A stretch of 64,000 bases of DNA from Moringa oleifera (lineage: Eukaryota; Streptophyta; Magnoliopsida; Brassicales; Moringaceae): positions 3,474,501 through 3,538,500 of the forward strand of contig JAJFZO010000747.1 of NCBI GenBank assembly GCA_021397835.1. The letters run 5' to 3'. A program made the translations under genes and the position numbers. This document shows positions 35,639 to 46,988 of this stretch, one piece after another. The notes under the pieces are model-generated. The model ran no database searches. It was not told where the DNA came from and saw only the letters and a list, made by a program, of their open reading frames with translations. How positions within the stretch are numbered: the stretch's first letter is position 1; each line of letters begins with the position of its first letter.

Positions 35639-38600
35639 ATGTTGGATATGGATGGTCCTCTTGATTTCGAGATGGAAGACCCACTTGCTAGTTCTCCTGT
35701 CGTTAAAAATAAAAGGTTTTCCCTGGAAAGGAAAATGTCACTCCATCTATTATTTCTCACTTTTTTCTTTAAGTTTGACCCGTTATTTTCTGCTCTATGT
35801 TTGAAAGTATTATCTGGGTACTTGGAGTTTAGTCACTTTGTTGCACTGTCTGGTAATTGGGGTTCTGGGAGCTTCTTAGGGTTTTGCATTGTCGCACTTG
35901 TATGTAAAGTAATTCTCTCAACATGTTCTTTTCTTGCCAACCCTTGATAATTTTGCATTTTGAATCAGAATATGGATCTTTGAACCCGTTTTTCAGATGT
36001 TTTGTTTTATTTCTAACCTTTTGGATAAATTTTCATCTTTCATGGACATGCTAGTAAGTCTTCCTCTTTTTGCTATGAAATTTAAGATTATAGCTACACA
36101 CATGCACGCATATATTTGAGAATTCTTTGACTAAAACATGATCTCCTCTCTTCCAATTACTTTGGTTTTTTGCTGATTAGTTAATTTAAACTCAACGACA
36201 GAGCACAGAATTTGAGTTTACTGTATCTCTCTGTTCTATAAATTAGTCAATTCTGTTTGGTTCTTCTTTAGCCTGATACAATTTCCTTTGTATGTCAAAC
36301 CAGGAAAAAGGTTATTGGGTTGGATGATCTTTTAACTGATTTTTACAAGGAGAAAAGCAAGTGTATTGACAAGAAAAACAAGTGGGCAAAAGCCCCAAAA
36401 ACCTACAATTCAGATGAGGATGACAATGGCAAAGAAGCTTTGCTATCCAAATACGTTCGTAACTGCCAGAATCAGGCATGAGAAGCCTTTACATTGTAAC
36501 GTGTTCTCTTTCTTATTATTTCATATATCTTGGAATGAAGACTTGCAGTGCTTCTTGTACTTCTTTATAGATGGAAGAAATGGGTGGTGAAGAAGACATC
36601 TGTGAGTGGGGCTTAACCGTTTTTGGAAATCAGGTAATCTGAATGAACGAATATAACTTCAAGTCTGACTAACATATAATTATGTGCAAGAGTTCAACAT
36701 TTTGAAGATTTCATAGGGATATATGATTAGGGTAACTAATGTTTCTTTATGTACTGCTTCCTCTGTGAGTTGCAGAAACCTCCAGCACCTTTAGTGTTTC
36801 CTGAACTCCAAAGTTGCTCACTTGTTCAATCTTTTATCAATAATGAGGTCAATTCTCTGGTTGATCTCACTGCAGAACAAGGTTTATATTTTCCCAAACT
36901 TATCTTTCAAATCTTGTTCCCTGCCCAGCTTCCCTTTTGGTCTCTTTTGTTTGGACACTGAAACATTGATTTATCTCAAAATGAGTTTTGATTAATATAT
37001 TCTTGTAGGAAGCACATTCCTTGAAGGATTATTGGTAAATGGCTGGCTTAAAAAACTGGTTTTGAGATGTGGTCATGTAGAAAAATCAGTAGCGACATGG
37101 ACGTTTAATTTGCGTAAGTATATCCACTATTCTTAGCTTGTGCATTTAATAGCCATGTCATATGGTCTCATGTACTTATACTTTGGTTTTCATTCAGTGT
37201 TGTATTCATCGACAGAAGCATTGAGGGCATCTGCATGTGATTTCTGGTGTGCCATTATTTCATGTGAAAATGAGGTGAACTTGATTTATGTTTCAGTAGT
37301 TCAATCATACATGTTACCTACCCTGTTGACTACTGAATTGGCTGAGTTTACCACCATCCTTGCTCAGGTCAATGCACGTGCCACTGAAATTGATTGGTTT
37401 CCGAGCTATTCTGATCTTAAAGGGGCTCTTGAGACATATGGGTTTCTATTTAATTTTTCCTCCAATGAGGAATCACTCCATACTGGTGACATCTCTGATC
37501 TTTCGCCCACTTGTTCATGCCTGATAAGATTGCAATAGTTGCATTCATGCTCACAAGACATATATTTATTGTTTTTTCCTGTCCAATGTTTCGTCTATAA
37601 CATCCATGATAAGCTTGGAGGTATTTCACATCATAATAGGCTCCTTAGTTTCAATATTTTTCACTTTTCGTTTCCAACAGATGGTTAATAGTGAGTTCTC
37701 TTTCTTAGTTGCTTGGTCACTCATGCTTAATGCTGTATTTACCTTTTTTGGGCTTTGAGTACTATGTCATATTCATTATCTTATTTGATGTGGTTGTCTA
37801 TTATCCAATGTTCTCCACTTGTGATAAATTGTATTTGTATGAGTGTATGCATGTTTGAGCATGTGTTAATCGTGTAATAAGAGTTAAATTACAAATTGAC
37901 AGGTTTGGTACTGTATACTTATGTAGGAGGGCACAAATTGGCTTCAAACAATCACAGTCTGAAGTAGATGTTGTTGTGTCTCATATATGTGTTTCAGCTC
38001 CGAAAATATTCTTAAACTGCTGTGATGTTTTCCAGTCAATCATAGGAATGCTGATGTTTCAACGCTGAGTATTTGTTATCATCTTTTTTGAGTTGGTATG
38101 AATATCATGATAAAGTGGCCTTTCTGGGGTTTGTTTTCCTCAACGTGTTTATGAATTTCTGCACAAGAGATGCATAGATATTTTCAAAATATTTTCAGTC
38201 TTTCTAGCTATTGTTCTTCTCATGTTAGCAATTCTGTTCTTTAAGATTGTGGTGAAGGAGGGCCACCTCAAAATATCAGAGCTTGGATCAAGTTTATAGC
38301 TGCTTGTTGTCAAATAAGGTATGTGTTGATTCCAAAGAAAAAGGGTGTGCGTGTTGAAAGGACTTACTGAAAAGCATGTATTCTGAGTACTTGATCTCGT
38401 AATTCTCAAGTTTACTTTCACATTGTTTTTCTTTGCAGGAGTAAACGGTCTATCTTTTTAACTTCAGAAGCTGAATGGTTAGTTGAAGTTCTTATCTATC
38501 TTCTTTTAGATCGCCAGCTTCAAGGTCTTTCAATTCTTTTACATGAGTGCATGGAATCAGTTATTGGTTACTTCAAAGATGAAGAATGGGGCAGCAGCCG

Positions 38601-40006
38601 TGAGAAAATAGCAAAATCTCTTGCTAGCAGGTTATTGCTTTTGTACTAGTGGTTTCTTTTGGATCTATCTTGCTGATTGGGATGGTCTTCCTCATAACTT
38701 ATTGCATAAATATTGCCTCAACAAATTGTTCTGCTACTACCTTTGATCTTGTTTTTTGTAATCTTTCACTGTATCTATGTTGTGCTGCTCATATGGTTAT
38801 CAGAAGTATAGGTGTAGATTCTTTGCTTTCATGCTTGGCAGAGAATTGCAACCACCATCTAGTGCAGACTGACACTGCAATTATATTGTACAAGCTCCAA
38901 ATATATAGGCTTTTTGGTTGACTACACTTCAAGTTTTTAGAGATGGTACACTAATTTACTTCTTAAGAAAAGATGTTACAGGTCTATGAATGACCATGGT
39001 CCATCAAAGTTGGGTAGCGTGAAATGTATTAGGCTGACAAATGAATTGACTATTTAGAAGACAATGTCTATGTTGATGGAAAGTTCTTTATGGTTGATGC
39101 GAGAAGTAAAGTTAGAATGGTATTCGAAATACTGCCCTAATTATTTCAAAGAATTTTATTTTGAAGGCAACATTTAAGATAATTCTAGTTGCCTTTTAGA
39201 TGATTTTCCAGATGTCCTATGATCAATGCGGTGATAGATGTGCAATTAGTAACATTGAGACATCCTCTTACTTTTATAGATATGGTTTTATCTTATAACT
39301 CCCCTGTTTCCTTGGCTTTCCTCCTTTCCCCACTTCTTGCTGATTTTTCATAGCCATGTGGAACGCAGAATCCCTAGGGATTTGAACTGCTTGCGAGCAG
39401 TGGAATGCATTTCAGGGACCAGCAGTTGTAGCAAGCAGCTCAGAAGTGAAGTTGCTTATCAAATGCTTGTTGTTTGTTTTGATAATAAGGTAGCCCATAT
39501 TCTTTTTGGAGTCAAGTGTCTCTATACTAGAATGAGTATTTTAAAAGTTCTCGTAAACAATCTAGTGCGGCATTTATTTGACTGTTGCATTTTTAATTCT
39601 TATCTTTAGATCCTAATCAGACAATCATTGTTCTCCATTATCCTCAGGTTGCTGATGAAGAGATTCTGAGCTTGCTGATGGCAACCAATATGAAAGAAAA
39701 AGACTGTGATCTTTTCAAGGTGTACATCGACTTGGTTTTGGCAGAGCATTGGCTTTTGTCAAGTTCAGTGTTAAAACAAAAGCCAGTGATGAACGAAATG
39801 TGGGCTGTTTTTCTTCGAAACTGCTCTTGCCAAATTTCCAGCACAGATCTGAGGTCTTATGCATCAAAGGTCTGTGGAGTTCAGCCTTTCTTTTCTCATC
39901 GCTGTCTCCTTCAGTTAATGTTCCAATTTCCTTTTCTTTTTTCACCTTGCAGGTTCGTAATAAGGCTTCTTACCTTTTACAAGGCAGTGACAATAAATCC
40001 TTATAA
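35639..40006 (+). CDS. Probable SMC5/6-associated protein (At2g28130/ASAP1-like)
   Basis: Eleven exons: 35639-35715, 36304-36475, 36571-36633, 36776-36881, 37009-37113, 37198-37485, 38258-38318, 38439-38630, 39354-39489, 39648-39869 and 39953-40006. They join in frame to 491 aa. The N terminus is acidic (MLDMDGPLDFEMEDPLASSP), followed by a basic patch (KNKRKKVIGLDDLLTDFYKE). The rest is predicted helical without transmembrane spans or catalytic motifs (ENEVNLIYVSVVQSYML; GGPPQNIRAWIKFIAACCQ; EAEWLVEVLIYLLLDRQLQG). I recognise it mainly by position, since the flanking genes match Arabidopsis At2g28120 and At2g28140. At2g28130 was reported, as I recall, as ASAP1, a partner of SNI1 in the SMC5/6 DNA-repair complex. 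Intron 2 needs a GC donor (CAG|GCATGA). Exon 6 can also be read past its donor for 17 codons to a stop. Gene model confidence is high, function moderate. Confidence 0.75.
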
Positions 40007-40820
40007 TTATAAGGTAGTCTTCCATCTATCATATGCATACTCACAGGACAGGGAACAAAAACGGAACACTGCATTGAGTTATATTGTTTACTTCCTAGCC
40101 TGTCTGGATGTCGGGTTTATTGTCTGTGCATGTATAACAACAAATTAAGAGGAAAATGATTGTAAACTTGTTACCGCTCTCTAACTGGTGAGTAATTTGT
40201 TTGTCTTGTGATTGCTGAAATGTACTAGACTACTACGAGGTTTTTTCATTTTCCAGGCCGTGAGTTATTGCTTCTGCTTTCAATGCCCTCACATGGCTGC
40301 AGTGCTATACAGAAGTCATGATAAGCATATGGAAAATACTTGCAAATTTGACTTTCTGGCATCTGATGTTTGCAGGGAAGTAAAGTTTGAAGATCCAGCC
40401 GCATTTTGACTCTTGCAGATAAGGCAAACTGAAGCAGGAGGTTTTGAAGAACAGTTGGGTTGAAGTTTGTGAGCTTGTTGCTCTGTAACTATAAATTTCA
40501 CATTTTTATTTATGATAGTCTCGAGGAATAGCTGTGCTACTCAAGAGCTCTGTATAGTATATGTCTATGTTCAGAGAACCTAATGCCTGGGTCACTTTGC
40601 CCTTTTGGCTGGGAACGTGGATTATGCAGGCCTTCCAGCTAAAAAGGTTGTGTTAAGCTCTCCAGTCACTCAATGCATCACTATTTAACGTTGCCTCCCT
40701 TTCTCTCTCTGTCTCTCTCTTGTATGTGAGAATTAAAATATAATAACTATTAAAAGAAATTCAATCATACATTATTTCAATTTAAATCTTGAAGTAGCAA
40801 TTAAAAGATATATACTATTA
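40007..40820 (+). other. 3' UTR and downstream flank of the 11-exon gene
   Basis: Exon-like composition continues to about 40700, suggesting a long 3' UTR or an alternative last exon. A CT-rich run (CTCTCTCTGTCTCTCTC) is at about 40703-40720. AT-rich sequence then leads into the LINE. No separate gene seen. Confidence 0.4.
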
Positions 40821-40824
40821 ATTT

Positions 40825-43800
40825 TGATTTTTTGGAATAAAGTAATGAATTTTTATTCAATTAATATTAGATAACACAGGAATAGGATGTTCATTCCAAA
40901 CATCTAGATCAGTCTGTAAATATGACTCATTTCCTAAAGTATGGATAGTCAGATAAAAATTATTTATATTGAGAAAAAGAGATTTGCATTCATTAATCAA
41001 CATATCAAATTCAGACAAATTTTTAGCATCTGACCTCATTGCTTGTATTACTTACATAGAGTCTGATTCAAAAGCCATTTATTTGAAATGATTCATTTAG
41101 AGACCAATTAGTAGCTTCACTTAAAGCTCAAACCTCTGCTTTCTTACGTCATATACTACCCTCCGTTCTTTTGGATATGCTTTTTATAAACTCTCATATT
41201 ACTAAAGATTGCAAGATCAATATTAACTTTCAGCAAGGGAAGGGTTTCCTTCATCTACAGATTGTCTTTTCAATAGCTTTTTCTTTATTTCCACCGGTGT
41301 ACACCTTTGCTGCATTTCATGCTTCCATAAATTTTGACCCAGATTTTATTATATGTAGAGGTGAAGAATTAATCTCATTACAAATTTTGGTATTCTAGAA
41401 GTCAAGATTATCCAAGCACCATATAAAATTTAAGTTTTAAGGTAGGTACTAAAACTTCTAGAATTTTGAAAAACCATTCCACAAAGCCTTCATTAAAAAC
41501 TAGTATATCAGTGAATTCTGCTTTTAACCAGCAACTTTTAGCAAAAAGGCAACTTACAAAGATGTGCCACAAATCCTCAATCTCTGCTATACAAAAAGCA
41601 TATTCACCATTTATCTCATAGCCTTTAGCTAGTAACTTTTAAGATAGACAGCTTTTGCATAATCTTCATATGAAGTCTTTTACCTTTGGCGGTAGTTTCA
41701 AATTCTAGATAGACATCTAGTATCCTTTAACATCCTTATGGTCTGATTCATCCATTGCTGCTTTATAGCTTGATTTAACCATATATTTTCCATCTTGACT
41801 GTAGTATCAAATGATTTTATCTTCTTTGAGATTGTTGTTAATCATAATTTTGAGGATCTTTTCAACATCTCTCTCCTTTAATAGATTATTGATTAAGTCT
41901 TTATTCTAAGATGAAGTTTATGAAATCCATAAATCTTTCACTAGAGTGCATTAAAATTCTCGCTCAATAGGAGATTCAATTCTAAAGTTTTTTGGATTCT
42001 TAAACCAAGGATCTCCATAGATCAGGACCTAGTTATCTCTTCTAATTCTCCACCTACAGCCTTTCTTAAGTATTGTCCTAGCATTCTAGATGCTTCTTTA
42101 AGTAAAGTTGGGATTTAACCCCAAACCAACCCTCAAGAAGTCCTTTGTGGGAAAATATCTAGCTTTAGAAAGGCTTCCCACAAAAGATTCAGGCACAGAA
42201 ATTAATCGTTGCTTAGCTAATGAATTCAAGTGAAACTTATCTAGACTTTTAAAACCTATCCCTTCATGCTTTTTTCTATTGCACATTCTCTTCCCGCTTA
42301 GCCAATGCATTCATTTCCTTCCATTCTAGATTGCTCCCCACTAAAAAAAATTTAGCATTCTTTGGATCTTATCACACATAAAGATAAGAAGTAAAAAAGT
42401 ATTCATACAATAAGTTGGAATTGCCTGAACTACAGTTTTGATCAAAATCTCCTTTCCAGCTCTTGATAGCTATTTATTTTTTTAGCCATGGATCCTTTTC
42501 TCTAAATTGTCTCCCTTAACAAAACTGAAAATAACATTTTTGTTTTTACCAATAAAAGATTGCAGACCCAAATACTTATTTATGCCCATAGCAGCATAAA
42601 TATCAAGCCTTTTATATAATCAGGGATATTTGAGCTGAAAATTATTCCAAACTTCTGAAAATTAATTACTTGTTCAAAAGCTAATTTGTAGTCTCTTAAG
42701 TTCGAGACCATATTTTCAGCCTCTTTCACAGTAGTTTGAAAAAGAAAAAAAGAATTATCATCAAATAGTAAATGAGATATTAAAAGAGCTCCCTTACAAT
42801 TCTTGTAACCATGTAAATCACCTTTTTTTCATCATTCTTAATTAGCATTGAGAGTCTTTCTGCACAAAGAATAAAAAGATAGAGAGATAGAGCATCTCCA
42901 TTTTATAGTCCCCTCTTAGGTTTGATTGGCCCTACCTCTCTCCCATTGAAAGCAACTTCATAGAAGACAGTTGTGACACATAACATTATTATCTTAATTC
43001 AATCTTTAGCAAACCCTATTTTGATCATTGTTTCCTCTAAGAATGACTAAGGCATTCTGTCATAGGCTTTATTGTTATCAATCTTTAAAGCAACCTCTCC
43101 TTGTTTGCCTTTAGTCTTCCCTTTTATATAATGCACAACCTCAAAAGCCACTAAAATATTATCCATAATAATTCTTGCAAGTATAAATGCAGATTACTAA
43201 GGCTTAGCTATAATTTTTGGAAGTAAAAGTTTTAGCCTATTAGCAAGTAATTTAGCCACCACCTTGTAAACAACATCACATAATGCAATTGGTCCAAAAT
43301 ATTTAACATTTCTAGGCACATTGCGCTTAGTTATCAACACAATAGAGGTATTATTTAATCCAAGAGGAAATTCCTTCTATTTTAGCCAGTGCACAATTGA
43401 GGAGAAAACATCGTTGCCTAGTATCCTCCAGAATTTTTGATAAAAATTTAGCCCAAAACCATAAGCCTTAAGGACATGCTCGGATGCATTTAAAAAACTA
43501 CCTTTTTAAACTCCTCTGGAGTAAAGTCCTCCAACAAAATCTTGTTGTCCTCTTAACTAATCCTTTGCTCAAAAAGACTTAAGACATTTTCTGAACAATC
43601 TGTGATTGTTACAAAAAGTTCATTGAAGTAATTCTAAATTAACAGAGACAAATCCTCCTCTCTTTCTATAAACTTCTCATGTTCATTGTAGAAACTATGG
43701 ATCTTGTTAAATGTTGTCTACTGGATTCTATACTATGAAAATACTTTTTTCTTTTATCCCCATTTGCTAACCAAAAACTTTTAGCTTTTTGCTTTTAGTA

Positions 43801-45930
43801 ATCTTCTTGCTGTTGTAATAACAAGTATAATCTGTTCTTTTTCTTTTCAAATCTGTCTTTAACATGCCTATCCTTTCTGTTTCTGAGGTTTTCCATTAAC
43901 TTTTTTTGGTTTGAATTCTTTTTGAGAAATTCTCAGTCAAATTTTTACCTTATTTAAATAAAATCTTCTTACAGTGGGATAACTTACTCAAAATATTTTG
44001 TCCCTTAGATTTTAGTAGCCTGATTTAACCATTTTACTAATTTAAGGTCACAAACTCAATAATTCTCAAAATGAAATTTAGATTTAAAATAATATTGAGA
44101 TTATACCTGTGTTTCAAAAAGAATTAGAGAATGATCCAAGCAAGAAGCCACTAAATTGCATAATCTTGCTTTTGAAAATAGTGAGAACCAATCTTTATTA
44201 ACAAGAGCTTTGTTCAGGTGTTCCGCAACCCAGTTAGCTAGTTCCTCTCTCCTAAGTAAATTGATGACCTTGCATTTTCACATCCTCTGAACCACATTCT
44301 CATGCTACCTTTCTAAAGCCTTTAATTAACTAGTTAGGTTGGGAAAGTCCACCTAGTTTATTACTTAGGCGTAGAATGTTTCCGAAATCTCACATGAATA
44401 ACCATGGTAGTCTTGATACTTCATATAGTGTTCTTAATAATCTCTCAGATTCTATTCGCTTGGCTCATTCTTGAAAAATCACAAAACGTTGTAAGCCTCC
44501 AAACTATACTTATTTTGCTCTTTCAATTCTCCTATTATCTACCCAAGTTTTGATCAAAATCACCACCTTTGGCCTTTTTGATTTCACTAGCTCCTTGAGA
44601 GCTAATAATCCCCAACGATTCTCCAACAGTCTAGCTTAAGATTTTCATGGTGCTCGGTGAACCTAATTTTTAGGTTTCATCAATGATAAAGATGAAGAAC
44701 CATCTTCAATAAAAAATCTCTCCCCTGCATTGACCTTTTCTTGAGCATCTATAGATGTTATATTTATTGCATGGCTATGTGTTCATACCTCAGCTCTTCT
44801 TTTCTTTCAATCATCCTTGGTTTTAAGCCCAAGGTGGTCATCTTCTATCTCATTTTGGTTAGACCTTGGACCTCAGCCCAGCCTACTTGCAAGCCCAGTC
44901 CACCTATTTCATGCTAGCTACTGTAAGAAGCAGATCTTCTCATGCTAGATCTTATTGAAATTATCCTTGATATTTTCTTTCCTTTCATCCTTTTCCCCTG
45001 AGCTCCATTTAAATCCCCCATCGATAAGATTGAATCTCTTTGAATTGTCTCTATTTTGAGATTAAATCTTCCTTGAGCTTTATTTATCCCAATCCACCCA
45101 GAAGCCATCTTTCTCCATCATTTCCTGTGAGTCTTCTAGCTGCAGCTTTCAATCATATACCTTGGCATTTTTCTAACTGCTCGTCATTGATCGAAAAAGC
45201 TTCTCATAATAACTATCCATGTGGTCAAAGTATCCACAGAGACAGTACATATTTGAACCAAACTAGAAACTAGTCCTTTTATTGCTGTGAGATTGTCGTC
45301 CATCACTTCAATGGTAAGCTAATATCAACAGTAACTCTAATTCTAATATAGCTCCTCCACATCTCTGAATTGTTATTCATATCATAGTCTATAAAAGTTT
45401 TGATGAAATTTAATGATTGTTTTCCCACATTAACAGACATGAAGCCTATTGATAGATCATATACTTGAATTCAAAAATTCACATGAGTAAGAAGAACTCT
45501 AGCTGACACTTCTCCTGGTTGTAGATGATGGAGAACCAACACATAATTATCAAACAACCACGAGCCACCATCTAGGATTCTCGTCATATCCACAACGTAA
45601 AAGAATTAAAAAGGAAACAACTGAGTTGATACTTCTTTTATACATATTCTTATACCAAATTGCCATACGCTAGCCACTTTATTCCTTATTGCATTGAAAG
45701 TTTATGATTCCATTAATAATAAATTTTCCCACCAGGCAGAATTCTAGATTACCATTGAGGTCACTTTTCAGTTACTCCCTTTCTAGTAGAAGCTCCTCCT
45801 CCTCCCCCATCAAGATAATCAATTCGGCCAATGTTTGCTCACATTCTACACTCTTCAAAAAAAATAAAAAAAACTTTTTAAAAAAGATGATTGTGCTCTA
45901 ACTAAGGAGAGAAAATCTCTAACTCTCATT
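40825..45930 (-). mobile_element. Decayed LINE (L1-type) retrotransposon
   Basis: About 5.1 kb, near full length, reading on the minus strand but full of stops and frameshifts. In 5' to 3' order: an ORF1 region (45900-45250) of DUF4283 type by position; a CCHC knuckle remnant, CLCGYFDHMDSYYEK (about 45195-45245), whose last Cys is lost; and an endonuclease part with LKELVKSKRPKVVILIKTWV (about 44520-44590). The reverse transcriptase follows: LKIDNNKAYDRM (43055-43095), GDALSLYLFILCAERL (42850-42905) and the catalytic motif reduced to LLFDDNSFF (42745-42775) from the usual FADD. Last is an RNase H remnant (AEV-ALSEATNWSLNES, about 41075-41145). It cannot be autonomous. It sits between the 11-exon gene and shugoshin, opposite to both. 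Target-site duplications were not found. Confidence 0.88.
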
Positions 45931-46440
45931 AAGGAGAGACATATCGTACCAGACTATTAAATTTGATTTAAAAAATTTTAAATATGAAAAATTTTAAGTT
46001 ATTATTATAAAAAATTTAAAAATTTTCTAAGTGTTAAAGATTTATATATTTTAATTTATGTTATTAAAAATTTTAAAAATTATAAAACATTTTATGAATT
46101 GAAAATTGTTTAAATTTAAATGATAGATTTGAAATAAAACATAAATTTATTTAAGTTATTTTAACATATTTTAATAATAAAAATATTATTAAATTTTTAT
46201 AATCATTTGAACTAAATTTAATATTGAGACACTTTAAATATAATTACTTCTATTAATATTTTTAATTTAAATTAAATATATATAATTTAATTTTATATTA
46301 AAAAATAGTAATAATTTATTTATATTATTAAATTATTACATCTCAATATTTTTAAAAAATCATTAAAATTCAAATTAGTAAAAAAAAATCTTATTTCAAG
46401 TCAGATAACCATTTGCTTTATCCGCTAATCTTCAAGAGAG
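45931..46440. repeat. AT-rich stretch with repeat-family copy
   Basis: Extremely AT-rich DNA between the LINE and the shugoshin promoter. 46010-46230 contains the phrase AATTTAAATGATAGATTTGA then ATTTTAATAATAAAAATATT, shared with other gaps of the window. No gene. Confidence 0.5.
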
Positions 46441-46988
46441 ACCGCAGGTGCGTAATGAGTGCAAACCAAGCAAGCACAATAGGCAGAGCAAATTGGGAAA
46501 ACCTCTTGGATCAAGGTTTGGAAATTTAAAGTTAGGTTCGGGGACTTGAAATACCTTTTCCCCGCTTTGCTTCGGGAAGCCGTTACTTCTCCTAGCCTTC
46601 TCCCGAATCTCCTTTGTATATTTGGCCTTTCACTTTCTCTTTCGCTTCTTTCTCTTTTCTTCTTTTCTTCGATCTTTTCCTTATTCTCTCAGAATCCAAT
46701 TATTGTTTCACAACCAAAGGTGCCACAGATAGGATTTCTAGATCAGAAAGATTTGGCCTTTGCTTTGATCGTTTTTAACTGAATAATACATTAGCTTTTG
46801 TCTTTGCTTGTGTTTATCTGATCTCGAACCCCTTTCCTTGTATGAAAACCGCCTTAACGTATTTGTACTTCCTGTTCTATTTCTAGGTGACCCTCATTTT
46901 GTACTATTTCCATATATAGATCATATTTCTTGATTACCAACTTGGGTTCTTGGGTGAAGTTGGGCTTGTTGCGGAATAATCAGTGGAT
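46441..46988 (+). promoter_or_regulatory. Shugoshin promoter and 5' leader
   Basis: A block of balanced composition starting at about 46430, with a CT-rich stretch at 46620-46690 (typical of plant 5' leaders) before the coding start at 46989. A 5' UTR intron is possible because the ATG lies about 400 bp downstream of the CT block, but the splice sites cannot be decided. A frame at 46546-46782 is open but shows no domain. Confidence 0.45.

Noticed and set aside
37262..37300. A very short intron in exon 6 of the At2g28130-like gene (GTGAAC...TTTCAG)
   Set aside because: It would be about 22 nt, too short for plant splicing, and the frame is open through it.
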